This document shows positions 10,449 through 21,950 of a stretch of DNA of 64,000 nucleotides, piece by piece. Position numbers and translations under genes: made by a program. The notes beneath the pieces are model-generated. The model was given only the letters and a program-made list of their open reading frames with translations. It was not told where the DNA came from and did not search any database. Each line of letters opens with the position of its first letter. Position 1 is the first letter of the stretch. Origin of the DNA: Tyto alba. Lineage: Eukaryota; Chordata; Aves; Strigiformes; Tytonidae. The stretch covers positions 4,828,501 through 4,892,500 of the forward strand of contig NW_024881313.1 in the NCBI RefSeq assembly GCF_018691265.1. The letters are read 5' to 3'.

Positions 10449-11754
10449 TTGTAATATTCGGGCATGGGGTTGCCGTAAAAATTAATGTCCATCCTATAGT
10501 TTAAAACCCTTAGAGCCTCCGCTCTGGGCAACTTTAGCCTGCATGCTGCTTAAACATATAGAAAAACAAGATCAATCTTTCCCCTGTGATGTGAAGGTGC
10601 CTACCAGATAACAGAGATGTTTGTAAAGCATCCAAAATAAGCAATAGGCAGTGCCAATAAATAAACCTATTAACGCGGTAAGTTATATTTTACGATCCAG
10701 AATGCTTTTCGGAATAACAGCCGCGCTGAAATGTGCCATCTATGAACTGCTATCAAATTAGACTGATGAATGTACCACGAATATCCTTCAGCGTCTACAC
10801 TAGATAACAGGGTTGTTATTTATTCATTTGCTTATTTATTTCCCTTTCGGGTCCCCGTAGCAAAAAAAAAAAAAAAAAAAATAAATTCCCCTTCCCTGGG
10901 CGGCAGACTTTTCAGGCGCTTCTTTCCGGCCGCATTTCAGACGCTCTATTATTCCTTCGGGCGCCCCGTTGGAAAATAATAAGATCAAAAAAAAAAAAAA
11001 AGAGAAAGCAGAAAACTACTAGAGCGCCAACCCCAAACCACGAGCCACTCCGAGCCATCGGGGGATCGGTGTTACCTCTTTCCCAGCTGGTTCCACTGAT
11101 AGGAATATATAACTTAAAACTGGGGATTTTTATTTTTTTCCTGGTTTTGTTTTTGTTTTTTGTTTTTTTTTTTTTTGTTTTTTATTTTTTTTTCCCCTCC
11201 CCCGAAATGTTGAAAAGGAGAGGCCCGAGGCGAAGCTCCCCGGGAAGGCAGGGGCTGGAGGCGAGGAGGCTTCGGCTCCCCAGCTCACCTCGCTTTCCAC
11301 CTCCAGAGCACTCTTACAAAGTTCAGATCCGTAGGCTTTGGTGGGTTTTTTGGAAGCAGGTGCCTGGAGGAGGGGGGGATAAGACTCCAGACCATTCACC
11401 AAGCCGCCCCCCAGTAACAGTGGGCTCGGAGCGGCCGAGGGGGAGTGGGTAAAAGCCTGTTTCGAGGGGTCGGAGATGAAACTACTCAGCGGGGCACGCT
11501 GCCCCGCCGGAGGCTGCCCGGAGCTTTTTGAGCAGAGGCCGGTTTTCCCGGGCGGCTCCAGGACCTTTGGGAAACCGCTCTGAAGGTCTGCCTCGGTTCC
11601 CACAAGGACACCCCACATTCCAACTCCCCGCAGCTGGCGGAGCGAGCCCCCCGCACACAGACTCTCCTTCCACCCTCTTTCCCCATCCCCGCCCCCCCCA
11701 GCTCTTTGCCTTCTACCCGCTGGTAACGTCCCTTTTTTACTTTCTCAAAACTAG

Positions 11755-12029
11755 GCAATTCAAAAGGAGAAAATGCAGCAAACTGGCTCACGGCAAAAAG
11801 TGGCAGAAAGAAACGGTGCCCCTATACCAAGCATCAAACTCTCGAGCTGGAAAAGGAGTTTCTATTCAATATGTACCTGACTCGTGAGCGTCGCCTAGAG
11901 ATCAGCCGCACAGTCCACCTCACAGACAGACAAGTTAAAATCTGGTTTCAGAACCGCAGAATGAAACTGAAGAAAATGAACAGAGAGAATAGGATTCGGG
12001 AGCTCACAGCCAACTTTAATTTCTCTTGA
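11755..12029 (+). CDS. HOXA10: HOXA10 exon 2 (homeodomain)
   Basis: The acceptor AAAACTAG at 11754 opens with GC, which completes glycine 286. The exon encodes [17 protein letters not shown] and then the homeodomain (residues about 303-362) and the tail [14 protein letters not shown], stopping at TGA 12027-12029. ANW carries the tryptophan that Abd-B-class Hox proteins use to contact PBX. The homeodomain starts [19 protein letters not shown] and has the recognition-helix core WFQNRR. Exons 1+2 total 1131 nt, or 376 aa plus stop. The same exon can be joined to the distal exon ending at 3260 to give the 94-aa form. No damage is visible. Confidence 0.97.
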
Positions 12030-13230
12030 TGAACCTATAAACACATCTTTATGGTTTAAAGAGCCAGTATCATTTTCCTAGGCTGTAGTCATCCGCACCT
12101 GTATGGATTAACGATATTAGACGTTCTCAATATGTCCTTAACCTCTTAAGAGCTACTTTGGGGAGTGGGGGGGTGGGGACTAAAGCCACGCTAATGCACA
12201 AAATGCCGTGCGTGAACCTCCCCGCTTCCTTCAGCCTTCCCCGGGGCCGATTTGTTCTTTTAAGCTTTGCAACATAGAAACACCATTTCAGGAGCTGCAA
12301 ATCTCTTTCCCCCCATATCTCTCTCTGAAAAGTAAACAAGCTTGGTTAAAGGCGCATTCTTTTAAATTATAAGCGGTGTAACTTGGATTGTACGTAGCTG
12401 CAGAATGAAGAATTTAAGCCTTGCCATATTTCTATATATTGGGAGCTTCCCCCTCACCCCCTCTGTTTTCCTTTTCTCCCTCCTCCCCCCTTTTTCCTTC
12501 GAAAAGCAGGACTTACAATAATGAAATGCAGGCATCCTTTAAAAAGGTTTCATGGGAACGGGTGTTAAGAGCGATTCTTTTTTGTTTGCTTTACCTTAGA
12601 AGTCAATATTACAGCTTTAAAATTGGCCAGGAAAATGAAATCTCCTCTCTTTAAAGGTATAAAAGAGTTCGTGTTGCTCATGGACTAAATTATGACACTT
12701 ACCTCTGAATTTCTCTCGCTCTTTCTGGTTGTAGATATTTACTTAATGTAGTTTTGCTTAAATATGTGGAATTAGTGATTTTTTTTTTGTCTATAAATAA
12801 CGTTACCGTTGGTAACGCATGACAAGCACACAGAAATTCCCCCGTGAGAAGTAGTCACTTTTTCCTCACTAATTTCACTGAAAAGTATATATCCTGAACA
12901 TCAGAAGGACTTTCTGAGCCAGAGTCTGAGATTGCGAGGGAGAATATGTTCGTCTTCCTTTATACTGTGAAGTTACATACATTAAAGGGTCAAACATATA
13001 GGTGGAAAAATAAAAAAAAAAAAAAAAGGGGAAAAGCTATAAATACAGATATGTATAAATGTCTATTATTATTAAAATGCCGATACTGTTTTAAGCAAAT
13101 GCATTCTATCGTTATTATAAATGTTAGTTCTAGCTATATCTAGTTCTTACCTTAAATCGGAATAAATTAATATTGTAATGCTGCTGTGCGTGAAAAAGAC
13201 GATGTTTATGTTCTCATAGAAGAATAAAAA
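12030..13230 (+). other. HOXA10: Probable HOXA10 3' UTR
   Basis: After the stop the sequence is unique and becomes AT-rich, with AATAAA at 13161-13166 and 13223-13228 as likely poly(A) signals. No miR-196 8-mer seed match was seen. There is an A-run at 13011-13027. The exact transcript end is not known. Confidence 0.5.
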
Positions 13231-14259
13231 AACGTGGAATGAATCCTTTTAATTTTACCTCTTTTTGTGACTGTTTATCCTCAGGTTCTACTTTATGTCT
13301 TCGAGAACTTTTACAACAGGAATAGTTGCCTAAACCCCCTGCAATTACTTTAGGAATCTATTTAAATATTACCTAGACGGTCGTAATTTGTCTGGGCCAT
13401 ATAGCGATGGTGCTCTAAGGTTTGTCGGCTTTTGTTCAGTTTTATGACTTGCTAGTATATCTGGATTGTTGCTGTCTTGAACGAGTGGTTTCAGTTGACT
13501 GAGGAGCTGCATAGACTGAGGAAGCAAATTACTATTTCTTGAGGGTAGGGAAACGATTTTTATTTTTTATTTTATCAAACACCTACAAGTGTGCGGAGAT
13601 CTTTGACTCCAGAGGACGGTGTCAAAATTCTAGCTTTATCTCAGGGCTCAGAAGAAATCGTAAAGGTGAGCGCATGGGGAAAGGGGGGACCCCATCGTCG
13701 CCTCCCTGTCAGCGGGGGCCCCCCAGACAAAGCTATTCCCTACCTGGCTGCATGTGGAAGAGCTTATTTCACCCTGGCTGCTTTTTTGCATCCTCCCTTC
13801 CTCGCTGCATGTTTAGCTAATAGAGTCTTGCACAAAGGGAAGGCAAAAGGAGGGCTGGGAGAAGAGCGACAGCTAATGCTTCCTCGCAGGGTATATGTAT
13901 GCCGGGAGGAGCGGGGGGGGGGGTACAGACTTTGAACCCGGGCTTCTTGGGAGCCGTTAGCTTTTCATGATGTAACATTGTCGTGCACGGCCTTTTTCTT
14001 CCCAGTTGCATCTGCATGGAGAGGCGAAAGCTGCGCGGGGAGGAGGGGGGGGTGTGGGGGGGCGGTGGTGGTTCTTATTATATTTTTCTCTTGTTTTCAT
14101 TAACCCACCCGAGGCTGGCCGGGGGGCGCGGAGGGGCGCCGGCGGGGCGGGCGGGAGGGCGAGAGGGATGTTTTAGTCACGTTTCTGGTTTTATTTTCGT
14201 AGCGGGATCCTTGCGTTAAGGACCACGGCAATGGGGAAAGTAATAATTAGCGCCTGAGA

Positions 14260-14344
14260 ACTGCTCTGTGGTTTAGGTAGTTTCATGTTGTTGGGGCTCC
14301 ACCTTTCTCTCTACAGCACGAAACTGCCTTAATTACTTCAGTTG
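14260..14344 (+). ncRNA. MIR196B: mir-196b microRNA precursor
   Basis: The 85-nt hairpin has its 5p mature strand at 14274-14295 (begins TAGGTAGTTTCATG) and its 3p arm at about 14312-14334 (CAGCACGAAACTGCC). The loop CCACCTTTCTCTC and the 3' flank ATTACTTCAGTTG match human MIR196B as I remember it, and the position between HOXA10 and HOXA9 is the MIR196B position. AAACTGCC in the 3p arm pairs with GGTAGTTT in the 5p arm through one G-U pair. Nucleotide 12 of the mature strand is A, the form called miR-196a in mammals, rather than the C of mammalian miR-196b. The seed (nt 2-8 AGGTAGT) is unchanged. It represses Hox mRNAs after transcription; seed matches lie in the presumed 3' UTRs of HOXA9, HOXA7 and HOXA5 in this window. 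Confidence 0.95.
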
Positions 14345-14729
14345 ATATCATCACCAGGTATGCTTGGTGCGAGGGTCCTCGCTGCCCGAAGAAATCTTAG
14401 CGCTGAAGTGATCTGTAGGCGTCAAGTCCCAATGCCATTGTTCCCCATCTGCAACGGAGCCTCCTTTGATTCCTCAGATAAACACGGCAGCCGAGGGGGG
14501 AAGCTTGACAAGTTCTTCAAGGTTAGCTAGCTCCTAAGCGAGTCCCTGCCTGCTTGCGGGATTTTAATATATCTCGCAGGCTGCATTCAAGGTCAGGTGC
14601 GTTTTGCATTCTGCTCGGCGTGGGTCGAGCTCGGGGGGGGGGGGGGGGAGTGGGGGGGGGTGGGAGGGGGGCTGTTTTTATTTCTCTGTCCGGATTTATT
14701 AAAAAACAGAGACCCAACAGCCTGCCTGG

Positions 14730-15115
14730 GGGAGGGCGTGGGGGAGAAATCGAGTCTGCCGGCCCCGCTCCGAGCCCCGTCACAAACCAGGCCCCCGAGC
14801 GCAGCGCCCGCGGCCGGGCGGACCCCACTCGCGGCGGGGGTGCCCCGTCCCCGCCGGCGGCTGTCGTCCCCCCGTGTGTGTGTGTGTGTGTTGGCGGGGG
14901 GGGGGTGGGGGGGGGGGGGGGTGGCTGGTGCTCGCCGGGGCTCCTGGCAGGGCTCCGCCAGCCCCGCTCCGCTGCCCGTCGGGCCCGCTCCCCCGGGGCT
15001 GCGCGGGGGCGCCGGCTGCCCCGCGGCCCGCAAGGCCTCGGTTACGATCACGATTGCGGCGCGGGCGCGGGCGCTCTCCGCGGCGGCGGAACGGGCAACA
15101 GCGACCTCTCCGGGC

Positions 15116-15147
<32 letters not shown>

Positions 15148-15270
15148 TTTTGTGTCCGCGGCGCGACCGCGGGCAGGGGCGGCCTCCCACCGGGCCCTCC
15201 GCCGGCAGCCAGCGCCGGCACGGCAGCGGAGCGGGGCTCCCTCGGCGGCGGAAAGAACGGGAAACTCACC
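14730..15270. other. CpG island downstream of mir-196b
   Basis: About 540 bp of dense CpG with a (GT)n/G-rich core (14872-14925) and a (CCG)n run at 15118-15146. Open frames on both strands here are compositional and lack any recognisable domain. Confidence 0.55.
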
Positions 15271-15336
15271 CGTTGGGGTTGTCCTTTCTGTTTATTTTTA
15301 TAGAGACCGTGCTTGGTTTTGCCTAAAAAATAATAA

Positions 15337-15425
15337 TTTTATTTATATATATACGTATATATAAATATATATAAATATATATAAATATATAAAAAAAATA
15401 TATAAATATATATAAATATATAAAC
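15337..15425. repeat. AT-rich tandem (TATATAAA-type)
   Basis: Repeated TATATAAA/ATATATAAATAT units immediately follow a CpG-rich region. It probably melts easily; function unknown. Confidence 0.85.
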
Positions 15426-18400
15426 TTTTTCGAAAGTCCAGACTGGGCTGCAGGAACTCAGAGGAGTTTGGATAGCGGATTTTAGCTAGACCCTGCCTAG
15501 CCGGTTGCTTAGAGAAGGAGACGTCCTCGGTTGGGGCAGGAGCAGAGCTCTATATTGCAGTCAAATTTAAGTGCTTGTGTCTGCCTCTACAACACACCCC
15601 GTGCGTCTGACGGGCTATCTGCTGGGTCTGTGTACATACGGGGAGCGTATTTACAGCGTGTATGTCTGTGCGTGCCGGTATGGCGTTTGTACATAGGTTT
15701 GCCTCTGCCCTTTATTTCTCATTGGAACCGCATCATCCCGATTTGGGACTGCTTCCCCCCAGTTCCGAATCATGTTTGCTCTCCGCTGTGCCAAAACACC
15801 TCCGTGCGTTCGTGGCCCTGGCGAGTCCGTGAGGGAGGTTTGCTGTGGCAGGAAACCCTGGGGAAAGGCGGTCCTGAACTTCCCGTTCAGGAGAGCTCGC
15901 CAACTCCCGTGGATTCCTGCCCCTCTCCCGTGCCCACTCCGCGCGTCCGCGGTGCGTGGCTAATCAAGCGGGGCTTGCAGAAGCCCCTCGCTTCAAAACC
16001 GACGGGGTTCCTCCTGTTGCAGCCGGGGGCGAGAGCTAGCGGAATGGGAGCTCTGCTAATTCCGTGATAGCGGAGTGGAGGGCCGGGAGTATTTTTGTTC
16101 AGGCACGATTGCTCCAGCGGTGCTTCGTTCCTGGGAATTCCGATTTCATGCCGCAATTTGGTGTGCACGTCTTCTTCTGCTCTGCTTTGGGGTCTTTTGC
16201 CTCCGAGGATGTAAGCCACCAAAACCTTAAGTAATTTGCAACGCAAATTGTAGGAAGCCCACGCTGCCCCACTAGCCTTCGTGGCTCGTATGCAAAACTG
16301 TACTTTGGGGAAAAATGGGTCTAAAAGGACGACGAGAGAGGTGAATGCTCCCGCGTTATTATCAGAAACATGACCGGGTGAAAAATGTCTGTAATTATTC
16401 GCTATATTTTATCTCTTGCTTGCTGTACACCCTCTTCTGCCGCTTGGATGCTGGCAGTGAGCAAATGCAGAATTTTACAGGGAAATAAAAATGCAGGCAC
16501 GTTCTTTTAAACGGTATTGTTATTGTTATTCATTTACTATTATTTTGGTGTGGAACCAAAAAAATGAAACCCGCTGCAAGTTGAGAACCCAAATTCGAAT
16601 ATAAACATTCAGGACTCCTGCAGCTAAGATTATTTTTTCTGAATGGAAAAAGGAAGTTCTACAATCACATTTCACCACAGCTGACTCTTAATAATAAATA
16701 CAAATGACGTCGAGTTCCGTCTTTCCAGGAAAGAAATACAATTATTTTTTTCTATTACGGCGTGTCTATACAATGGCCACAAAAAATAGCAGAGGAGAGC
16801 TTTATTTGCATTTTTTAAATTGTTAGAAAATAACGGGCTCCTTGTTTGTGGAGATCTTGCAACTGTTCCGTAATTTTCGAACTCCAGTGGGGGATAATAG
16901 TTTCATTATGGGCCTTTGTAATGCTGAAGGGGGGAGGGGGAAGAGAGCGTTGTTAAAATAGGATCTCTGTAAGATTTCTGATTAAACTGTTGGGAAGACA
17001 TGAAAAGAAAAAGAAAGAGAGAAGGAGAGAGGGGGAGAGAGAGAGAGAGAGGGAGAGAGAGAGCCCACATAGCTATGTAAAACTAATTAGAACCACACTT
17101 TCGTATGCACAATATTTACACGTGATTTTAATTATTACTCAGCCGTCCCTACCATTTGCTGGGCGCTATTTTCAATAAAAAATATTTCGAGTAAATTGAG
17201 CCTCTCGCGGAGATTTTTTGTGCCCCCTGCATCCCATTGACCGCGCTCCTTTGCCAGCCACGGGGATAAACAGCGTGAGGGTCCGCCGGAGAAAAATCAG
17301 GGAGTCACAGGCATATTTGCAAAGCGCTGAGCCACGACTTTAATTCCTAACACTGGACTTGGATCTGGCCGCCTCTTACTTTTTTCCCCCGCGCACCGTC
17401 CCCTCCTTCTGCGGAGGACTGTAACCCTCCGCTCGGTTTCCGATGCCGCTAGCGTGTGTCCTGCAGTCAAAGGAGATGCCAGCAAATAAATAACTATATT
17501 TGCACATAAATTTGCTTCACCAGAATGCGGGACGGCCGACTGCGAGCGCCCCTTTGATAGCCGCCCTGAGAAGCAGGGTGCCTTTCGGCAGCGGGGAGAC
17601 GGGGCTTTTTCTCCCCTTTCCCCCCGCTGGCTTCCCTGCATAGTTAAAGAATTAATCGTCGTGATAAATACCGCCGCCCGGCTCTGCCCGCGCTCCTTCC
17701 CTCACGGCCAGGACGACGGCTCCGCGCCGCTCCGCGCCGCTCCGCGCCTCTCCGGCCGCCGCCTCGCCGCCCAGACCCGGCTCCTCTCCCCGGCCTGGCG
17801 GAGGGGGGTCCCCGTCCAAGGGCAGGGGCGGGCAGGGGCGGCGGGGAGGACGAGGAGGGTGTTTCGGTCACTGCCGCACTCTGCCCGGCCGGATGGGGTG
17901 GTGAAGTGCAGTTTGGTGCCGCTCAGCCTAAATACCGAGCCAGCGCCTGCCCCGGTCCTCCTCCGGCCGGGCGGGGAGGGCCGGCTCGGCGGCGGGGTTT
18001 CGGAAAGGGGATACGTTGAATTTGACTTTCCGCTGCCAGCTCCGAGCCGAACGGAACGGTATTATTTACAGTGAGTTCCCAAACTAAACACAATAGTATA
18101 ATTTAACCTTTCCAAGCACTCGTAAATTTTTACTGCTGTGAAACACAGCGATGCAAATGAGCACGCTCGTAGTTACTGACTTAATAACAACCCCGTGGCT
18201 CCCGAAACAATAACTCCTTATGAAATATAATAAATATATATTTAAATACAGTATACCGCAACTGCTATTTTGCTTTTTTTTTTTTTTTTTTTTTTTATTG
18301 CTTCAGTTATTGTATAATTTTATGTGAAGGTCTCCGATCACAAGGGTGGTGGTTTTTTACTTTTTTTTTTTCACGGGGAACACGACCCACTGATGGGATG

Positions 18401-18436
18401 ATTAATTATGATATAAAATAGTCCGCTTAAACGGGG

Positions 18437-18473
<37 letters not shown>

Positions 18474-18512
18474 AGAGGAGAGGAGAGAGAGAGACAGAGA
18501 GGGAGAAAGAGG
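18437..18512. repeat. Poly(A)35 followed by GA-rich tract
   Basis: Thirty-five A bases run into GGAGAGG/GAGA repeats on the + strand. No transposon body is recognised. Confidence 0.9.
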
Positions 18513-18660
18513 GAAGGGGGGCTGTAATACTGAATCTGATCTTTTAATCTCAGTTGGCCGCAATTAAAACAAACCCCGCCGTATAACTCAAATATCCCTT
18601 TGCATAAAAACATATGGCCTCGCTATAAAAATTATGGCTGGAAAACAGTGACCCATTAAT

Positions 18661-18835
18661 AGCCCGCGGACTGATTTATACTTTATTGTTCTGCTCCCCC
18701 GCCACGTGACCGGGGCAGCCAATGGGCGCCCGGGCTGCCCTCAACTTATTACTGACTCTACTTCTCCGCCAGCACCAAGTTGTTACGTGAAACCCGCAGC
18801 CCCGAACCGCGGCGGGTCCGCCGCCCGCGCCCGCC
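18661..18835 (+). promoter_or_regulatory. HOXA9: HOXA9 proximal promoter
   Basis: Within 175 bp of the HOXA9 ATG are TGATTTAT at 18672-18679 (a PBX/posterior-HOX type site), the E-box CACGTGACC at 18703-18711 and a CCAAT box at 18719-18723 (GCAGCCAATGG). The arrangement suggests a USF/NF-Y type promoter open to autoregulation. The start site is not determined. Confidence 0.55.
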
Positions 18836-19388
18836 ATGTCGGCTCCCGGGACCCTCAGCAATTACTACGTGGACTCCTTCCTGGTGCCGGAGGGGGACGA
18901 GCTGGCGGCTCCCCGCTACCCCCCCGCCGCGCTGGGGCCGCCGCCGCCGCCGCGGCCGGCGGCGCTGGCCGAGCACCCCGAGCTGGCCCCCTGCAGCTTC
19001 CAGCCCAAGGCGCCCGTCTTCGGCCCCCCCTGGAGCCCCGCGCACCCCGCCGGCGCCAGCGGCGTCCCCGCCGTCTACCACCCCTACGCGCACCACCAGG
19101 CGCCCGTGGCACCGCCCGACGGCAGGTACATGCGTTCGTGGCTTGAGCCTGTGCCGGGCTCCTTGTCTTTCCCCGGGTTACCTACCGGCAGGCATTACGG
19201 CATTAAACCTGAACCGCTGGCGGCCAGGAGGGCTGACTGTACCACGTTTGACACTCACACTTTGTCTCTCTCTGATTATGCTTGTGGTTCTCCTCCAGTT
19301 GATAGGGATAAGCAAAGCCACGAAGGCGCATTCTCTGAAAGCAATGGAGAAAGTGAGGCAAACGGCGAGAAACCGCAGATCGATCCAA
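18836..19388 (+). CDS. HOXA9: HOXA9 exon 1 (N-terminal region)
   Basis: Exon 1 encodes residues 1-184 plus one base of codon 185 of a 263-aa HOXA9, an Abd-B-class factor of posterior axial patterning and blood stem cells. The start MSAPGTLSNYYVDSFL has a good context (CCGCCATGT) and aligns with mammalian MATTGALGNYYVDSFL. Conserved blocks are SFQPKAPVFGPPW, PDGRYMRSWLEP, HYGIKPEPLAARR, FDTHTLSLSDYACGSPPVDR and EKPQIDP. The His-rich stretch of mammals is reduced to YHPYAHH. The donor A|GTAAGT is at 19389. The intron (19389-20542, 1154 bp) has T/A runs at 19629-19666 and a short imperfect triplication of CTCCCAGGGCTG at about 19921-19965. Confidence 0.95.
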
Positions 19389-19629
19389 GTAAGTGCGACT
19401 GCGAGGGGTAATGGACTTCAGGGCGCTGCGCCGGCCGCGGGGAGGTGCCGAGGCGCTGGGGCTAATTACGCGGCCGCGCACCGGCGGCTGCCGCCGCCGC
19501 TGCTCCAGCTCGCCGGGCTCTGCCATCTGCAAAAGCCAGCGCTGCCTTTCGCAGGCTCGAACGAGACCTAGGACGGCTCGGGCTTTCCAGGCTGAAAGGA
19601 AAACAAAAAGCCACCCTACAGCTGCAACT

Positions 19630-19667
<38 letters not shown>

Positions 19668-20542
19668 GAAAGGCAAAAGCTGCCCACCCCCAGCCCCAAC
19701 CACTCCAGCGAACTCCGCAGGACGTGCTCGCATCCTCCTCCCTCGCCGCGCTCCCAGGCGTGGGCAAACGCCGGGGAGAGGGTGCCTAGAAAGCATTGGA
19801 TGTGAATCTGATCTTTTTGAGACGGCTCACAGGCCGGGGAGACTATTGCAGGGCTGAGAGCAGAAACCTCGCCGTTGACTGGGTGTCCCCTCCCTCCCCC
19901 CCTTCGTCTCCTCTGTGGAAAACCCAGGGCTGAATGCTCCCAGGGCTGGATGCTCCCAGGGCTGCGGGACTGGTGGCAGAACGCCTCGGGATTGCTATCG
20001 CGATTAACGCCGTGCGAATAAGGGTCCTAAACCGGCCAGGTTTTTATTATGCCAGCTATAGACTGACTCGCCAGCTCCCTGGGTCTTGCCAGTGATGACA
20101 CGGGAGAAGGTCGAAATTAAAAAGTGAAACAATTTCGATGACATATTGGTCTGGCTGGTCACTCCCCAGGCTGGCAGTTTGAGGGGGGTGTGCGTGGGGA
20201 GGCCAGGGAGGAAGAAGGGAACTAGCAGAGAGAGAGAGAGAGAGAAGAGGAGAAGGAGTATTTTAAAACTGCATCCTATAAACAATAAAAAAGGCGAAGG
20301 GAGGCGGGGGCTGCGGGGCTTTGCCGCGTGTGGTTGCGTGTGACCTCTCCTTGTGTCTGTATTTTGGAGTCCATTGTGCCTCACCATCCTCTGTGCCTGG
20401 GGACCTGTGAGCCACGTCCTAAACCCCAATATCGGGACACCTATGCGGCTGGTCCTGTGTGGGTCACCCTCCCCAGACCCCTCCCTTTGCTTCCTCCCAT
20501 CCCCCCCCCGAGCCTAAACTACTTCTGTCGTTTTCGTTGTAG

Positions 20543-20781
20543 ATAATCCAGCTGCAAACTGGCTCCACGCAAGGTCCACCAGGAAAAAGCGATGCCCTTA
20601 CACCAAGCATCAGACGCTGGAACTGGAGAAGGAGTTTCTGTTCAATATGTATCTCACTAGGGACCGTAGATACGAGGTGGCCAGACTCCTCAATTTAACT
20701 GAGAGACAAGTGAAAATCTGGTTTCAGAACAGGAGGATGAAAATGAAGAAAATCAACAAAGATCGAGCGAAGGACGAATGA
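20543..20781 (+). CDS. HOXA9: HOXA9 exon 2 (homeodomain)
   Basis: The acceptor TTCGTTGTAG ends at 20542; AT completes Asn 185. The exon encodes [13 protein letters not shown] and then the homeodomain at residues about 198-257 (starts [11 protein letters not shown], recognition helix with WFQNRR) and the tail DRAKDE, stopping at TGA 20779-20781. ANWLH carries the PBX-contact tryptophan. The two exons sum to 792 nt, 263 aa plus stop. The phase of this exon is the same as HOXA10 exon 2, so a HOXA10-to-HOXA9 read-through splice, known in mammals, would remain in frame. Confidence 0.97.
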
Positions 20782-21950
20782 TGGTGACATGCGGGTTAAA
20801 TTGAAAATGCATAAAGTAAAAAAAAAAAAAAAAAGTTAAAAACAAAACAAACAAACAAAAAAATTCCTCCCCTCGAACCCTGCCATGCAATGCGTCTGGG
20901 TCCAGGCCTCATTTTTTTCCCGTGGCAAATTCTGATTATGATTGTACCTTGATTGTCACAGAGGCCAGTTTGCCAGGAGAGGTACAGTAAGACTTTTAAT
21001 TTTCTAATAGGAAAGAAAAAGGGGGCATTAGCACGAAAAGGCTGTTTAGCTGGCTTGTATAAATCTACCTGTTTCTTCACTTATGGAAAGAAAAAAGAAA
21101 AAAAAAAAAGAAAAAACTACCTTTTCATAATGCACAACTATTTACGGACTGTATAGTTTAGTCTACGTAGCTAATTTTATTCGCTCTTTGCGCGGCAGAG
21201 AGATCTCTGCTCTAATACTTGAACACTGTGTTTTATTGTGGTAATTATGTTTGTGACTCAATTTATGTGCTTGGGTGCTGTACCGGATGTAATGGTGTAA
21301 GCTAGAATTCAATTTGAACTCAGGTTGTTTATTATAAAAATTGCATAGAGTATAGCTCTGTAGTGTATTAAGTCTTTTCTGTATAATTAGACAGTTAACC
21401 TTTGATTGTAAAATATATATTATATATATATCCCAATGCAGAAAAAAAAAAAAAAGTAGAAAAAAAGTTCGTCCGGGATGTCTGGGAATTACGGTTCTCA
21501 AAATATTGAAGCAAGTCATTTTAGTATGCACAGTTGATATATATATAGTACTGTCTTTGTCGGTTGTATATATAATCTATATATATTAAAAAAAAAAAAA
21601 AAAGTAAATAAGCAGACTAGCTTAAATATTGTTTTTGCACCAGTGAGCAGTTATCAGATTTCGGAGCTATACATATATGTGAAAAGGGTAACTACCTATG
21701 GTTTACGTTTTAATTTTAATCGAATGATTTGATGGTTATTGTAATGAAGGTGAATTTTATTGATAATAAATTATACACTATAAAAACCTACATTTGGTTA
21801 TTGTAAATTTGTATCGATTTAAAAAAATAAATCTGGGAAGTTATGTTGATGCAGAACGTACACTGTCTATTTTGAAATAGTTACCTCATGGCCTACTGAC
21901 CAAATCGTTGTGTTGAAATGATATTTAACTTTTTGCCAAATAAAATATAT
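20782..21950 (+). other. HOXA9: HOXA9 3' UTR with miR-196 sites
   Basis: AT-rich sequence follows the stop, with AATAAA at 21765-21770 and 21939-21944; the last is followed by T-rich sequence and is the likely main signal. miR-196 seed matches are ACTACCT at 21116-21122 (7-mer) and ACTACCTA at 21691-21698 (8-mer). Both lie in the sense strand before the likely poly(A) signal. Confidence 0.65.
21939..21944 (+). terminator. HOXA9: HOXA9 poly(A) signal candidate
   Basis: AATAAA in the sense strand 1.16 kb after the HOXA9 stop, followed by T/GT-rich sequence. Cleavage is not verified. Confidence 0.5.

Larger units (their letters stand above)
13231..18660. other. HOXA10-HOXA9 spacer
   Basis: The spacer holds mir-196b (14260-14344), a CpG island at about 14730-15270, an AT-rich tandem at 15337-15425, a (GA)n tract at 17019-17063, a CpG-rich stretch at about 17640-18010 that contains three CTCCGCGCCG units (17718-17751), and a 35-A run at 18437-18471. 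A possible splice donor (GTAAAG|GTGAGC) ends a short open stretch at 13665. Long open frames at 14554-15364 are composition artefacts. About 16300-17200 is unique AT-rich DNA with no coding signal. Confidence 0.6.

Noticed and set aside
9431..10504. HOXA10 read as a single-exon 357-aa protein
   Set aside because: The frame beyond 10286 is intron: it starts with GTAAGC and translates A-runs as poly-Lys. The spliced form restores the homeodomain.
14554..15364. Overlapping 249- and 255-codon open frames
   Set aside because: Low-complexity Gly/Pro/Ala translation of a CpG island and (GT)n/G runs; no domain, start context or splice support.
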